A DNA stretch of 19,596 bases from CBDVBL01 sp965555375 (GTDB taxonomy: Bacteria; Zixibacteria; MSB-5A5; UBA10806), in NCBI GenBank assembly GCA_965555375.1, contig CBEWDL010000047.1, forward strand, positions 1-19,596, in the 5' to 3' direction. Shown piece by piece: positions 5,952-14,611 of this stretch (the stretch's first letter is position 1; the number at the start of each line of letters is the position of its first letter). Position numbers and translations under genes: made by a program. The notes below the pieces were generated by a model. The model was not told where the DNA came from. It searched no databases and saw nothing but the letters and a program-made list of their open reading frames with translations.

Positions 5952-7123
5952 ATAACGACTATATCGTTTTTCTGGATTTCGATGGCACCATAACCTCCAA
6001 TGACGTCGGTTACGAGATGTTTAAGAAATTCACCGGTGGGGCGACCGAACCTACCGTTAAATTGTATCATCAGGGGAAGATAAACTCGCGCGAATGCCTT
6101 GCGAAAGAATGCGAAATCTGGAATCAGTCGCCCCCGGATCCTGACGAGGTTGTTGAATTCCTCAGCAATCAGAGAATTACTCCCGGATTTAAGGACTTCC
6201 TTCAAGAACTTCAGAATGAGAATATCGACGCCGTAATTCTATCCGAGGGCTTCGATTTCTATATCGATAGAATTCTAAAATCCCACAATCTGCAGCATCT
6301 CAAAAGAATAACCAACAAATCGAGTTTCGCAAATGGTATTCTCCAACCACAATTTCCCCATTTCGGGCTCGGTTGTGGCCGGTGCTCCAGTTGCAAGGGA
6401 TACCATATTTCGAAGTTGACCGGGCCGATTACCTCGGCTGTATTCATAGGCGATGGTCACTCCGATCAACACGCCTCCGAGGCGGCCGATCTGGTTTTGG
6501 CGAAATCGCACCTCGGAGAATATCTCAAAGAAAACGGGCGGCATCATTTTGATTTCAGCGACTTTTATGATGTCATCGAAATTCTTGCGAAGATAATCAG
6601 CAGAAATATATTCACGGCCAGCGATAGGATAGACTTCTGCCGTCAATCATCGAGACATCACCGGCAATTGCAATCGCTGTGGGAATCGGGCCGGGTGATG
6701 ACGCATGTCGGCTACCCTGATGGCCTCAGCTGGAGCCAGGCCAAATACGATGACCACTGGCGAAGAATAGCTCAGGATGAGAAAAATATCTACATTGCGC
6801 TCGAGGACAAATCGGGCACTTTCATGGGAGAAGCCAAATTATCATCTCCTGACGATGATGGTTTTTGTGGACACGATTTAAAATTATCGCCGCAGTTCTG
6901 GAAAAAGGGTCTGGGCCGCGAGGCCTGGACCGTGATCCTTGACAGAGCCTCTATGCGCTGGCCTGATTCCATCCCCCTGGTCACGCCGTCGGTGGGAAAT
7001 ACCGCCGCAATCGATCTGTATAGAACGTTAGGGTTCGAATTCAACGGTGATGAAATGGAATGGACCCCCGAAGGCATCTCCAACGCCGTTCCCATCCGAT
7101 ACAGGCGGATGATCAAAAGGTAG
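5948..7123 (+). CDS. MtnX-like HAD phosphatase fused to GNAT acetyltransferase
   Basis: This is a 391-residue two-domain protein. Residues 1-220 are a HAD subfamily IB phosphatase: nucleophile D10 and acid D12 (LDFDGTIT), motif II Ser99, motif III around Lys150, and motif IV GDGHSD (D169, D173). A cysteine cluster (C143, C146, C149) before motif III resembles that of MtnX/PHOSPHO-type phosphatases, which include the methionine-salvage enzyme. Residues about 225-391 are a GNAT domain with the acetyl-CoA loop KKGLGREA (319-326) and the NTAAIDLYRTLGFEF core (351-365). The methionine-salvage neighbours of MtnX are absent here, so the substrate is open. The start overlaps the previous stop by ATGA. 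The two activities may act on one metabolite in turn (inference). Confidence 0.85.
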   Translation: MNNDYIVFLDFDGTITSNDVGYEMFKKFTGGATEPTVKLYHQGKINSRECLAKECEIWNQSPPDPDEVVEFLSNQRITPGFKDFLQELQNENIDAVILSEGFDFYIDRILKSHNLQHLKRITNKSSFANGILQPQFPHFGLGCGRCSSCKGYHISKLTGPITSAVFIGDGHSDQHASEAADLVLAKSHLGEYLKENGRHHFDFSDFYDVIEILAKIISRNIFTASDRIDFCRQSSRHHRQLQSLWESGRVMTHVGYPDGLSWSQAKYDDHWRRIAQDEKNIYIALEDKSGTFMGEAKLSSPDDDGFCGHDLKLSPQFWKKGLGREAWTVILDRASMRWPDSIPLVTPSVGNTAAIDLYRTLGFEFNGDEMEWTPEGISNAVPIRYRRMIKR

Positions 7124-7169
7124 AATATATGTTGCCGCAAGCTCTAATTTGCTATAAGATTCCTGATGT

Positions 7170-7178
7170 GGAGGAGGG
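7170..7178 (+). promoter_or_regulatory. Strong ribosome binding site for the gene at 7182
   Basis: GGAGGAGGG is a strong Shine-Dalgarno sequence ending 3 nt before the ATG at 7182 and confirms that start. Confidence 0.7.
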
Positions 7179-7181
7179 CGG

Positions 7182-9680
7182 ATGAAAGCGGTTATAATGG
7201 CCGGCGGCTTCGGCACCAGGCTGAGACCTCTGACCGCAAATATTCCTAAACCGATGGTCCCCATGGCAGCTCGTCCGGTGATGGAGCACATTGTACGATT
7301 ACTCAAGAAACATAAGATCAAAGACATAACCGCCATATTATATTTTCAATCGGAACAGATAAAATCCTATTTCGATAACGGCAAACGTTGGGGCGTCGAT
7401 ATCAAATATATCACGGCCAAGGCCGATTTCGGTACCGCCGGATCGGTTAAGAACGCACAGAAAAATCTGGACTCTCGATTCATCGTTATCTCCGGTGATG
7501 TCCTCACTGATTTTGATCTCTCCGAGGCGATAGATTTTCATGCCCGAAGGAAGGCAGCGGCTACCATTGTATTAACCCGGGTCGAAAATCCGTTGGCCTA
7601 TGGTATCGTCGTAACGAGCAAATCGGGAAAAATCACCAGATTTCTCGAAAAACCGGGCTGGGGTCAGGTCTTTTCCGATACGGTGAACACCGGCATCTAT
7701 ATTCTGGAGCCTCAGGTTCTGGATCTGATTCCTCCGGCGATAGAGTATGATTTTTCGCAGAACCTGTTTCCTGAAATGCTCGAAAAGAAGCTGAAACTAT
7801 ACGGTTATATTGCGCCGGGATACTGGCGTGATATCGGCAATATCGAGGAATACTATGTCGGCCATCAGGATATTCTAGATGGTAAAGTAAACGTCCAGAT
7901 TCCCGGTAATAAAACTGACGATACCGATGCAAACATCTTCATAGGCGAAAACACAATGATCTCCCACGGTTCTTTGCTTTCCGGAACCGTGGTAGTCGGA
8001 GATAATGTCAAGATCGGGCCTCGGGCACGAATATTTAATAGTGTTATCGGAGACGGTTCTATTATCGGGCGAGATGTGAATCTGAGCCGCGTTATCGCCT
8101 GGGAAAGCGTTTCAATCGGGCCGAAAGCCGAGGTCTCTGAGGCGATCCTCTGCAAGAGTAGTTTCGTTGGCGAAGAGGCGACCGTTGAAGAGGAATGTAT
8201 AATATCCGACAATTCCAGAATCGGCGATGGCGCCTGGATTAAACGAAAGGTCAAGATCTGGCCCAATAAGGAAGTGGAAGCCGGAGCCACGCTTACCTCG
8301 AGCCTGATATGGGGCGAAAGATGGAGCCGCGAACTCTTCTCGGATGCTAAGGTCACGGGGATCGGCAATGCCGAGATCACCCCTGAGTTTGCGGCCAAAC
8401 TCGGAGCCGCCTATGGCGCCACGGTCGGAGCCGGGCAGACCGTTGCAGTTTGCAGAGGAGCATCAGACATATCCCGGATGATAAACCGCGCCGTTATTTC
8501 CGGGCTGCTGTCGTCAGGCGTAAACGTGGCCGATCTCAGAACCATTCCCATTCCGGTCTTAAGGCAGGAGCTTAAGAGCGGGCGGATGGCCGGCGGGATT
8601 CATGTCAGGCTTAATCCTGATGGCAACGATGAAATGGATATTATCTTTTTCGATCATAACGGGCGGGATCTGCCAACAGCTAAGACAAAAAGCATCGAGA
8701 GACTCTTTGTCCGGGAAGATTTTCGCCGCGCTCCCGTGAGCGGCACCGGGAGCCTCGATTTCCCTCAAAGAGTGTATGAAACCTACCGTGAATCCTTTGT
8801 ATCCCATATTGATAAGTCGATATTCTCAAACTCTAAGTTTAAGGCAGTGATAGACTATGGCTATGGTGGCGCATCGGAGATTTTGCCCGGCATTTTAGGC
8901 TCCCTCGGAATCGATTCGGTATCCTTGAATTCCTTTGTCGATCCCCGTCAGGCATACTATTTTACCTCGCGGCAGAGAGAGGCCACCAAACAGCTCGGCA
9001 CCATTGTCAAATCGCTCGGCGCCGATATCGGGATACTTCTCAATTCTGGCGCCGAGAAAATTATCGTAGTTAGCGAGAAAGGCGAAGTCATAGGCCCTCA
9101 GAAATTGCTTCTAAAGGTGACTCAATTGTATTGTGAGGCGGCCAGCCCCGGGAAAATAGCTGTTCCTGTCGCAGCTTCGTCTGGAATAGAGATGATCGCC
9201 AGGGATTGTGGAGCGAAAATAGAATGGATACCCAGCGATCACCAGGCCATGATGGAGGCTGGCATCTCGGGCAAATCAGTCTTCGTCGGGGGAACCAAGG
9301 GCGGATTCCTTTTCCCCGGCTTCCAGCTGGGAGTGGACGCCATGTTCGCCACCGTCAAGATATTCGAACTGTTGATAGGAGCTGGACGAAAGATCGGCAG
9401 TATCACCGGACCCTGGGATAAACTCGTCATGGTGGAAAAGAGCGTGGCCTGCTCCTGGGGCAAAAAGGGCCAGGTAATGCGGTCCCTGATGCGCCATTCC
9501 GAGGGGTTTGACCGCATCCTTGTGGACGGCGCAAGATTCTCCGAAAACGGCGGCTGGGTTCTGGTTAGACCGGATAGAAAGCATGCCCAGTTTTTCGTGC
9601 AGGCGGAATCGGACAATTCTGAGACTGCAAAAGAATTGGCCAGGCAATATGTCAAATATATTAAAAGCTGGCAGAAATAG
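7182..9680 (+). CDS. NDP-sugar pyrophosphorylase fused to degenerate phosphomannomutase-like domain
   Basis: The 832-residue protein has three parts. Residues 1-235 form a nucleotidyltransferase: GGFGTRLRPLT at 8-18, PKPM at 22-25, metal-binding D106 in SGD, EKP at 156-158, NTGIY at 169-173 and D217. It would make an NDP-sugar, most likely GDP-mannose or a related GDP-sugar. Residues about 250-375 are a left-handed beta-helix. Residues about 390-832 align in layout with phosphohexomutases but have lost the active site: the TASHNP phosphoserine loop reads HVRLNP (474-479), the DGDADR metal loop reads NSGAEK (621-626), and the sugar-binding GExSG loop reads GTKGGF (704-709). Such three-part proteins occur in other phyla as predicted mannose-1-phosphate guanylyltransferases. 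The mutase half is therefore probably structural or allosteric. It precedes the polysaccharide operon on the same strand. Confidence 0.88.
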   Translation: MKAVIMAGGFGTRLRPLTANIPKPMVPMAARPVMEHIVRLLKKHKIKDITAILYFQSEQIKSYFDNGKRWGVDIKYITAKADFGTAGSVKNAQKNLDSRFIVISGDVLTDFDLSEAIDFHARRKAAATIVLTRVENPLAYGIVVTSKSGKITRFLEKPGWGQVFSDTVNTGIYILEPQVLDLIPPAIEYDFSQNLFPEMLEKKLKLYGYIAPGYWRDIGNIEEYYVGHQDILDGKVNVQIPGNKTDDTDANIFIGENTMISHGSLLSGTVVVGDNVKIGPRARIFNSVIGDGSIIGRDVNLSRVIAWESVSIGPKAEVSEAILCKSSFVGEEATVEEECIISDNSRIGDGAWIKRKVKIWPNKEVEAGATLTSSLIWGERWSRELFSDAKVTGIGNAEITPEFAAKLGAAYGATVGAGQTVAVCRGASDISRMINRAVISGLLSSGVNVADLRTIPIPVLRQELKSGRMAGGIHVRLNPDGNDEMDIIFFDHNGRDLPTAKTKSIERLFVREDFRRAPVSGTGSLDFPQRVYETYRESFVSHIDKSIFSNSKFKAVIDYGYGGASEILPGILGSLGIDSVSLNSFVDPRQAYYFTSRQREATKQLGTIVKSLGADIGILLNSGAEKIIVVSEKGEVIGPQKLLLKVTQLYCEAASPGKIAVPVAASSGIEMIARDCGAKIEWIPSDHQAMMEAGISGKSVFVGGTKGGFLFPGFQLGVDAMFATVKIFELLIGAGRKIGSITGPWDKLVMVEKSVACSWGKKGQVMRSLMRHSEGFDRILVDGARFSENGGWVLVRPDRKHAQFFVQAESDNSETAKELARQYVKYIKSWQK

Positions 9681-9716
9681 AACGAAGGCAAATTCTGGCA
9701 ATAGGAAATATTTCGC

Positions 9717-9744
9717 TTGACCTTCTTGGCCTCAACTTTATATT
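9717..9744 (+). promoter_or_regulatory. Sigma70-type promoter for the polysaccharide operon
   Basis: TTGACC (9717-9722) and TATATT (9739-9744) each match the consensus at 5 of 6 positions and are 16 bp apart. They lie in the 180-bp gap before the export gene, the largest break in the right half of the window, so this is the likely operon promoter. Transcription would begin near 9751, leaving a leader of about 110 nt. Confidence 0.55.
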
Positions 9745-9860
9745 GTAGAACCAATTGTAAGGAGGAGCGCCAGGCCAATACTGATAAAAGTTTGTGTTAG
9801 TTTTTTTGAGAATCGGGAAGATGAAGAGGGACGTAAAAAAGCAAAGGGTGCTCCTTATCC
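9745..9860 (+). other. Leader region of the polysaccharide operon
   Basis: The leader contains an unused strong Shine-Dalgarno-like sequence (TAAGGAGGAG, 9758-9767) with no ATG or GTG in range, and a run of seven T at 9801-9807 not preceded by a stable hairpin. A 20-codon frame (ATG at 9821) ends inside the export gene. No riboswitch class is recognised. Confidence 0.35.
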
Positions 9861-11561
9861 ATGGAATTTTCAAAGATATTTAAATTCATTACGAGAGAAT
9901 CTATACCATCTATGATCAGGGCAAATCTTTTTTTAATTATGGCTATGATCGCCGTACCTCCCATGGCTGTAAGCCAGGGCATTGAAGCAGATTTGGCGGA
10001 GAGAAAAAGCGATGAGAGCATACTGACCAGGCTGCCCGCCCCGAAAGCAGGAAAAGTGCTTTTGGAGGAGAAGGTCGATCCGAAAACCTATATTCTCGGC
10101 CCTGGTGATATTCTTTCGATATTCACGTGGGGTAATTTCCAGGGCCAGTATCGTCTTCCCGTCTCCCCGGAGGGCGTTCTTCTTGTTCCTGAAATCGGGC
10201 CGATCGAGGTCTCCGGCATCACGCTCGAAAAGGCCGAAAAGAAAATATCCGCAAGCATATTGCGGCGCTATCGCAACGTCGAGACCGTCGTCTCCCTGGT
10301 TGACCTGAGGACCTTCAAGGTCTATGTCGGTGGCGCCGTTAACCTGCCGGGGGCTTATCCCGCAACTGCCGTTACCAGGGTCTCGGAGATTATTGGTATG
10401 GCCGGAGGCTTCCTGGGGGACGAAACCCCCGAAATAAATTTTCCGCCCGATATCCGGAGCATGACATCTGATAGAAAAATGTCATCAAAGAGGAATGTGC
10501 AGGTATATCGGAAAAACGGGGATAGTCTTATAGCCGATATTCTCAGATTTGAAATAACGGGCCAGACCAAATTCGATCCGCGCTTGCGTGATGGCGATAG
10601 AATTTTCGTTCCCGTGCAGGAGAGTTCAATCAACCTCTGCGGCATATTTGGAGCCGTCAAAAACCCTGGGTATTTCGAATATTCCAGGCATGACTCGCTG
10701 GCGGATTTTATTGAACTGGCGCACGGACTGAAATTAAATGCTGATTCTCGAAATATAGAGATTGTGAGATTTAAGCCCGATAATAGGCAGACCTACAGCA
10801 TAGCGATAGATCTCAAATCAACCGATTGGAACATTCCCTTGAACGCCGATGATCGCGTTTATGTCAAAGCGATCCAGGAATATCATGAAAAGTATCAGGT
10901 CCGGCTCATCGGGGAGTTCAAGTATCCGGGTTATTATGCCATAAAGAAAGATTCCACGATGCTATCCGAGATAATTGAAAAAGCCAGGGGCTTTACCCTG
11001 ATGGGTTCTCTGGAGGAAGCTGAGATGATCAGGGGTTCCGCCGAGGAAGTTGTCGACCCGGAATTTGAGCGGCTAAAGAAGATGCTGGTCGCGGATATGT
11101 CGGAAAGCGAATATGACTATTTCAAAATAAGATCGAGAAGCAGGAGGGGTAGAGTGGCAGTTGATTTCGTCTCGCAGTTTGTCCACGGCGATTCGACCAA
11201 GGATTTTATTCTGCGGCATGGCGATATCATAAGCGTACCTCGAAAGAGCAGAGTCGTAAGCGTAATCGGCGAGGTCTCCAATCCGGGTCTCATGCCGTTT
11301 AAACCTGGAGCGGACTACAATTATTATATAGAGAGAGCCGGAGGGTTCTCCGATCGCGCCGTCAAAGGCAAGGTCTCGATCATCAAGGGTATTACGCTGG
11401 AATGGAAAAAGGCCAAAAAAAATCTGCCGCTCGAACCCGGCGATACCATCTGGATACCCGAAAAAAAGAAACGCGATTACTGGACTTTTATTAAGGAAAC
11501 CCTCGCATTCGTTGGCAACCTGGCGACCGTTTATCTTGTAATTCAGCAGGCTACAAAATGA
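9861..11561 (+). CDS. Polysaccharide export protein with multiple SLBB domains (Wza-like)
   Basis: This 566-residue protein carries a Poly_export domain at about 76-150 (YILGPGDILSIFTW) and four SLBB-type repeats beginning near 153, 256, 346 and 464, each with a V-x-G-x-V-x-x-P-G-like motif (NLPGAYP, KNPGYFE, KYPGYYA, SNPGLMP). Such proteins form the outer-membrane channel for capsule or exopolysaccharide. A hydrophobic segment at 21-38 is a signal peptide; starting at the second Met (residue 18, base 9912) would give a more usual signal length, but neither start has a strong ribosome site. No lipobox Cys is seen near the signal, unlike E. coli Wza. The C-terminus has a hydrophobic stretch (about 547-562). 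Its stop overlaps the next start by ATGA. It has more SLBB repeats than the two in Wza. Confidence 0.9.
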   Translation: MEFSKIFKFITRESIPSMIRANLFLIMAMIAVPPMAVSQGIEADLAERKSDESILTRLPAPKAGKVLLEEKVDPKTYILGPGDILSIFTWGNFQGQYRLPVSPEGVLLVPEIGPIEVSGITLEKAEKKISASILRRYRNVETVVSLVDLRTFKVYVGGAVNLPGAYPATAVTRVSEIIGMAGGFLGDETPEINFPPDIRSMTSDRKMSSKRNVQVYRKNGDSLIADILRFEITGQTKFDPRLRDGDRIFVPVQESSINLCGIFGAVKNPGYFEYSRHDSLADFIELAHGLKLNADSRNIEIVRFKPDNRQTYSIAIDLKSTDWNIPLNADDRVYVKAIQEYHEKYQVRLIGEFKYPGYYAIKKDSTMLSEIIEKARGFTLMGSLEEAEMIRGSAEEVVDPEFERLKKMLVADMSESEYDYFKIRSRSRRGRVAVDFVSQFVHGDSTKDFILRHGDIISVPRKSRVVSVIGEVSNPGLMPFKPGADYNYYIERAGGFSDRAVKGKVSIIKGITLEWKKAKKNLPLEPGDTIWIPEKKKRDYWTFIKETLAFVGNLATVYLVIQQATK

Positions 11562-12826
11562 ACGATGAGAAAAGTTCCATAAGCGACGATAGCAATTTCA
11601 TCCTGCAATTGGCATCGGTTCTTTTCCGATGGCGGCGGCTCTTGATAGTCAATACGCTTGTGGCAGCGGTCCTGACACTTCTTGTGATGCGGCTGTTTTT
11701 CCCCAACTGGTTTATGGCTACCACCTCGGTTATGCCGCCGGAAAAAGATTCTGGTAGCCTGGGGTTTGCAGCGGGTATGCTGCCATCGGGACTCGGCTCG
11801 CTTTTGAGCGGCAGCGGTCTTGCATTGCCCGGATTGGCCAGCCCCTCCGACCTTTACGCCGCCATTTTGAAAAGCCGCACCGTCTCCATGGCCGTTATCG
11901 AAAAACACGGTCTAAAGGAGATATACAAGGCTGAGCTTGATACCGAAGCTCTGGCTAAGCTTCATGCTCACACATCGGTTATTGTGCAAGCGGAGGGGAT
12001 AATTAACTTATCCTATGAAGACACCGATCCGGAGCGAGCGGCGGCCGTGGCCAATAGTCTCGTAGAAGAACTCAATCGCGTTAACCAGGAGAATCTCGTT
12101 TCCAAAGCCAGAGCCATGAGGGAGTTCATCGAAGGGAGGCTTAACGAATCGATTGTAGATTTGACATTGGCGGAGGAAACGCTGGAGGCCTTTCAAAAGG
12201 AGCACAGCGCCATCGCTCTGGACGAGCAGGTAAAGGCCGCCATCAATGCCATAGCCGATCTACGAGGGCAGCTTGTTATGGCGGAGATAGAGTTCGGTGT
12301 CATGAAGAAATCTCTGTCCCCGGATAACACTCGATATAAAAATCAACAGTTCAAGATCCAGCAGATTAGAAAGCAACTTGAAAGGATGGAGGTGGGCGAT
12401 ACGGCCTTTCCCGATTCTTCAATCTTGAATGTGCCGATGAGCGAGGCGCCCGAACTCGGGCTGGCTTATGCAAGGTTGATGCGCGATTTGAAAATCCAGG
12501 AAACGATTTTCGAGCTGCTCAAACAGCAGTACGAACAGGCCAGGATCCAGGAGATGAGGGATACGCCGACCGTTCAGGTGCTGGATGTAGCCAGGGTCCC
12601 GGAGAAGAAAAGCCGCCCCATGCGAACAATGTTCGCTGCCATGGCCGGAGTGATGAGTTTCGGTTTAACTCTATTTTTTGTTATTATTCTGGAATTCGCC
12701 CAAAGGGAAAAAGAGAGAAACTCACTTGCCTATCAGAGAATCCAGGGATTTTCCAGAATGCTAAATGAGGATTTGTACTGGATCAGATCCATATTTCGAA
12801 GAGGGAAGAAAAACGATGCCGGTTAA
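11558..12826 (+). CDS. Wzz/GumC-type chain-length determinant, no kinase domain
   Basis: This 422-residue inner-membrane protein has TM1 at about 28-48 and TM2 at about 357-379, with a long periplasmic part between, including a Gly/Leu/Ser-rich segment (66-93) and coiled-coil helices (about 180-335). The PEKKSRP stretch before TM2 is the proline-rich signature of polysaccharide co-polymerases. It would control polymer length and couple synthesis to the export channel encoded just upstream. The C-terminus is a short basic tail without Walker motifs or a tyrosine cluster, so any BY-kinase must be separate. The start overlaps the previous gene by 4 bp; its own end overlaps the next start by 11 bp. 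Confidence 0.9.
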   Translation: MNDEKSSISDDSNFILQLASVLFRWRRLLIVNTLVAAVLTLLVMRLFFPNWFMATTSVMPPEKDSGSLGFAAGMLPSGLGSLLSGSGLALPGLASPSDLYAAILKSRTVSMAVIEKHGLKEIYKAELDTEALAKLHAHTSVIVQAEGIINLSYEDTDPERAAAVANSLVEELNRVNQENLVSKARAMREFIEGRLNESIVDLTLAEETLEAFQKEHSAIALDEQVKAAINAIADLRGQLVMAEIEFGVMKKSLSPDNTRYKNQQFKIQQIRKQLERMEVGDTAFPDSSILNVPMSEAPELGLAYARLMRDLKIQETIFELLKQQYEQARIQEMRDTPTVQVLDVARVPEKKSRPMRTMFAAMAGVMSFGLTLFFVIILEFAQREKERNSLAYQRIQGFSRMLNEDLYWIRSIFRRGKKNDAG

Positions 12827-13841
12827 CATCGGGCAAATAGGATTGGGGGCCTGGGGAAGAAATCTGATAAGAACATTCTATAACCTGCCGGGCGTATCAG
12901 TTAAGATAGGATGCGATTCGGATTCCGGACGGCTCTCAACGATCAGTAACTCCTTCCCCGGCATTAACTGGACGAGGGATCCGGTAGAAGTTATTGGCGA
13001 GCCCTCTCTGGATGCCATCGTCATAGCCACTCCTCCCGCTACCCATTTTGAGCTGGCCTCCAGAGCGATCGAAGCCGGAAAAGACGTTTTCGTAGAAAAA
13101 CCATTGGTGCTGGATAACGAGAATGGCCGCAGATTGGTGACCCTGGCCGAGCAAAAGAAGAGGATTCTGATGGTCGGGCATATAATGGAATATCACCCGG
13201 CCTCCTTGAAACTCAAGGAATATATTGAAAGCGACAAGCTGGGTAAGATATATTATCTTTATTCCACCAGGATTAATCTCGGAAAAGTCAGGGATATTGA
13301 GAATTCTCTGTGGAGTTTTGCGCCGCATGATGTCTCGCTCATAATGTTTCTTCTGGATATGTTTCCTGTCACGGTTACTGCTACCGGGGCTTCTTATATT
13401 CAAGACAGGATCGAGGATGTTTCGTTTATGACGCTTCATTTTGCAGATGGGACGATGGCGCACGTGCATGTTAGCTGGTTGGATCCCCATAAGGAGAGAA
13501 AGCTAACGGTGGTCGGTTCCAAGATGATGGCGGTGTTCGATGATACCCGGAGCTCCGAGAAGATCTGGCTGTATGATAAGGGAGTCGATACCAAGCTCGA
13601 TTATGCCACTTACGGAGAATATTTGAGTTTAAGAACAGGTGACATTCTTATACCCAGAGTTGATTCCACCGAGCCCCTCCAGGCTGAATGCTCTCATTTT
13701 ATCGAGTGCATCAAGAACCGCAGCCGGCCCAGGTCTGACGGTATAGATGGACTCAAGGTGCTGAATATTCTCACGGCCGCGCAGAAATCCATGGAGCAAG
13801 GAGGCGCGCCAATCGAGATAAAACCGATCACAATTAATTAA
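12816..13841 (+). CDS. Gfo/Idh/MocA oxidoreductase, WbpB/WlbA-like
   Basis: The 341-residue protein has an N-terminal Rossmann fold (GLGAWGRN at 9-16) and the family EKP motif at 94-96. The segment VGHIMEYHPAS (120-130), the RINLG stretch (152-156) and APHDVS with H171 (169-174) fit the sugar-nucleotide 3-dehydrogenase branch. WbpB/WlbA oxidise the 3-hydroxyl of UDP-GlcNAc uronic acid. The frame opens at 12765, but the ATG at 12816 is preferred because GAGGGAAG (12801-12808) lies 7 nt before it and the Rossmann strand begins right after. The acetyltransferase, aminotransferase and epimerase that follow support a role in UDP-2,3-diacetamido sugar synthesis. The exact substrate is inferred from context. 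Confidence 0.85.
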   Translation: MPVNIGQIGLGAWGRNLIRTFYNLPGVSVKIGCDSDSGRLSTISNSFPGINWTRDPVEVIGEPSLDAIVIATPPATHFELASRAIEAGKDVFVEKPLVLDNENGRRLVTLAEQKKRILMVGHIMEYHPASLKLKEYIESDKLGKIYYLYSTRINLGKVRDIENSLWSFAPHDVSLIMFLLDMFPVTVTATGASYIQDRIEDVSFMTLHFADGTMAHVHVSWLDPHKERKLTVVGSKMMAVFDDTRSSEKIWLYDKGVDTKLDYATYGEYLSLRTGDILIPRVDSTEPLQAECSHFIECIKNRSRPRSDGIDGLKVLNILTAAQKSMEQGGAPIEIKPITIN

Positions 13842-13850
13842 TGAGGTCGT

Positions 13851-14600
13851 ATGAATTTCTTTCAACACGACACAGCTGGAGTCGGTAAAGATGTAACCAT
13901 AGGATATAATAGTTTTATCGGTGAGGACGTGGTCATCGGTAACGGCTGCCGAATTGGATGCGGCGTGGTCATTCACGAGGGCACCAGGATCGGTTCCAAT
14001 GTTCGTATCGATGATAATACGGTTCTGGGAAAATTCCCCATGAGAGCGGCAAACTCAGCTGTTACTAAAGATCAACAGCTTCCTGTTTTATCGATTGCCG
14101 ATGACTGTATTATCGGGACATCCGTGGTGATTTACCGCGGAGCCAGTCTGGGAAAAAAGATTCTTATAGCCGACCTCTCCACGGTCAGGGAGAACGTCGA
14201 GATCGGCGATTATACTATTGTCGGACGTGGAGTCGCGATAGAGAATTATTGTAAGATCGGAAAATATTGTAAGCTTGAAACCAACGTCTATATTACCGCC
14301 TATTCGGAGATCGAGGACAGAGTTTTTGTGGCGCCCTGCGTGGCTACGTCAAACGACAATTTCATCGGCCGCACGGAAGAAAGGTTCAAACATTTCAAGG
14401 GTGTCACCGTTAAGAAAGGGGGACGTATCGGCGTCGGCGCAGTGATTTTACCCGGCAAGGTAATCGGAGAAGATGCCCTTATTGCAGCCGGAGCGGTGCT
14501 GACAAAGGATGCCGAACCGCGGCAAATAGTGGCCGGTACGCCGGCCAGAAAGTTCAGGCAAGTGCCGCGCGAGCAGTTACTGGAAAACCAAAATTGGTGA
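13851..14600 (+). CDS. Hexapeptide-repeat acetyltransferase, WbpD-like role
   Basis: This 249-residue left-handed beta-helix protein is built of (I/V)G-type hexapeptides throughout, interrupted by a loop at about 62-80. The C-terminal part has the acetyl-CoA-side pattern of sugar N-acetyltransferases: VAPCVATSNDNFIG, then KKGGRIGVGAVILPG and a closing AGTPARK. By its place between the Gfo/Idh and aminotransferase genes it would acetylate the 3-amino group of a UDP-sugar, as WbpD does, although it is longer than WbpD (about 190 residues), so a related acyl donor or amino sugar is possible. GAGGT (13843-13847) is close to the ATG at 13851, 9 bp after the previous stop. Confidence 0.85.
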   Translation: MNFFQHDTAGVGKDVTIGYNSFIGEDVVIGNGCRIGCGVVIHEGTRIGSNVRIDDNTVLGKFPMRAANSAVTKDQQLPVLSIADDCIIGTSVVIYRGASLGKKILIADLSTVRENVEIGDYTIVGRGVAIENYCKIGKYCKLETNVYITAYSEIEDRVFVAPCVATSNDNFIGRTEERFKHFKGVTVKKGGRIGVGAVILPGKVIGEDALIAAGAVLTKDAEPRQIVAGTPARKFRQVPREQLLENQNW

Positions 14601-14611
14601 AGGATTGGTGC

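Noticed and set aside
7132..7158. Promoter TTGCCG / TATAAG before the pyrophosphorylase gene
   Set aside because: The -35 matches at only about half its positions and the spacer is 15 bp; too weak to list.
9801..9807. Run of seven T as an intrinsic terminator
   Set aside because: No stable hairpin precedes it.
9821..9883. 20-codon leader peptide before the export gene
   Set aside because: The ATG has only a poor ribosome site and the peptide has no recognisable feature.
12765..12815. Upstream ATG start for the Gfo/Idh oxidoreductase
   Set aside because: It would add 17 residues before the Rossmann fold and overlap the previous gene by 62 bp; a good ribosome site precedes 12816.
12936..13490. 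184-codon minus-strand frame
   Set aside because: It lies wholly opposite the well-supported oxidoreductase gene, shows no family motif, and looks like a shadow; the same holds for the minus-strand frames at 7865-8398 and 9239-9778.
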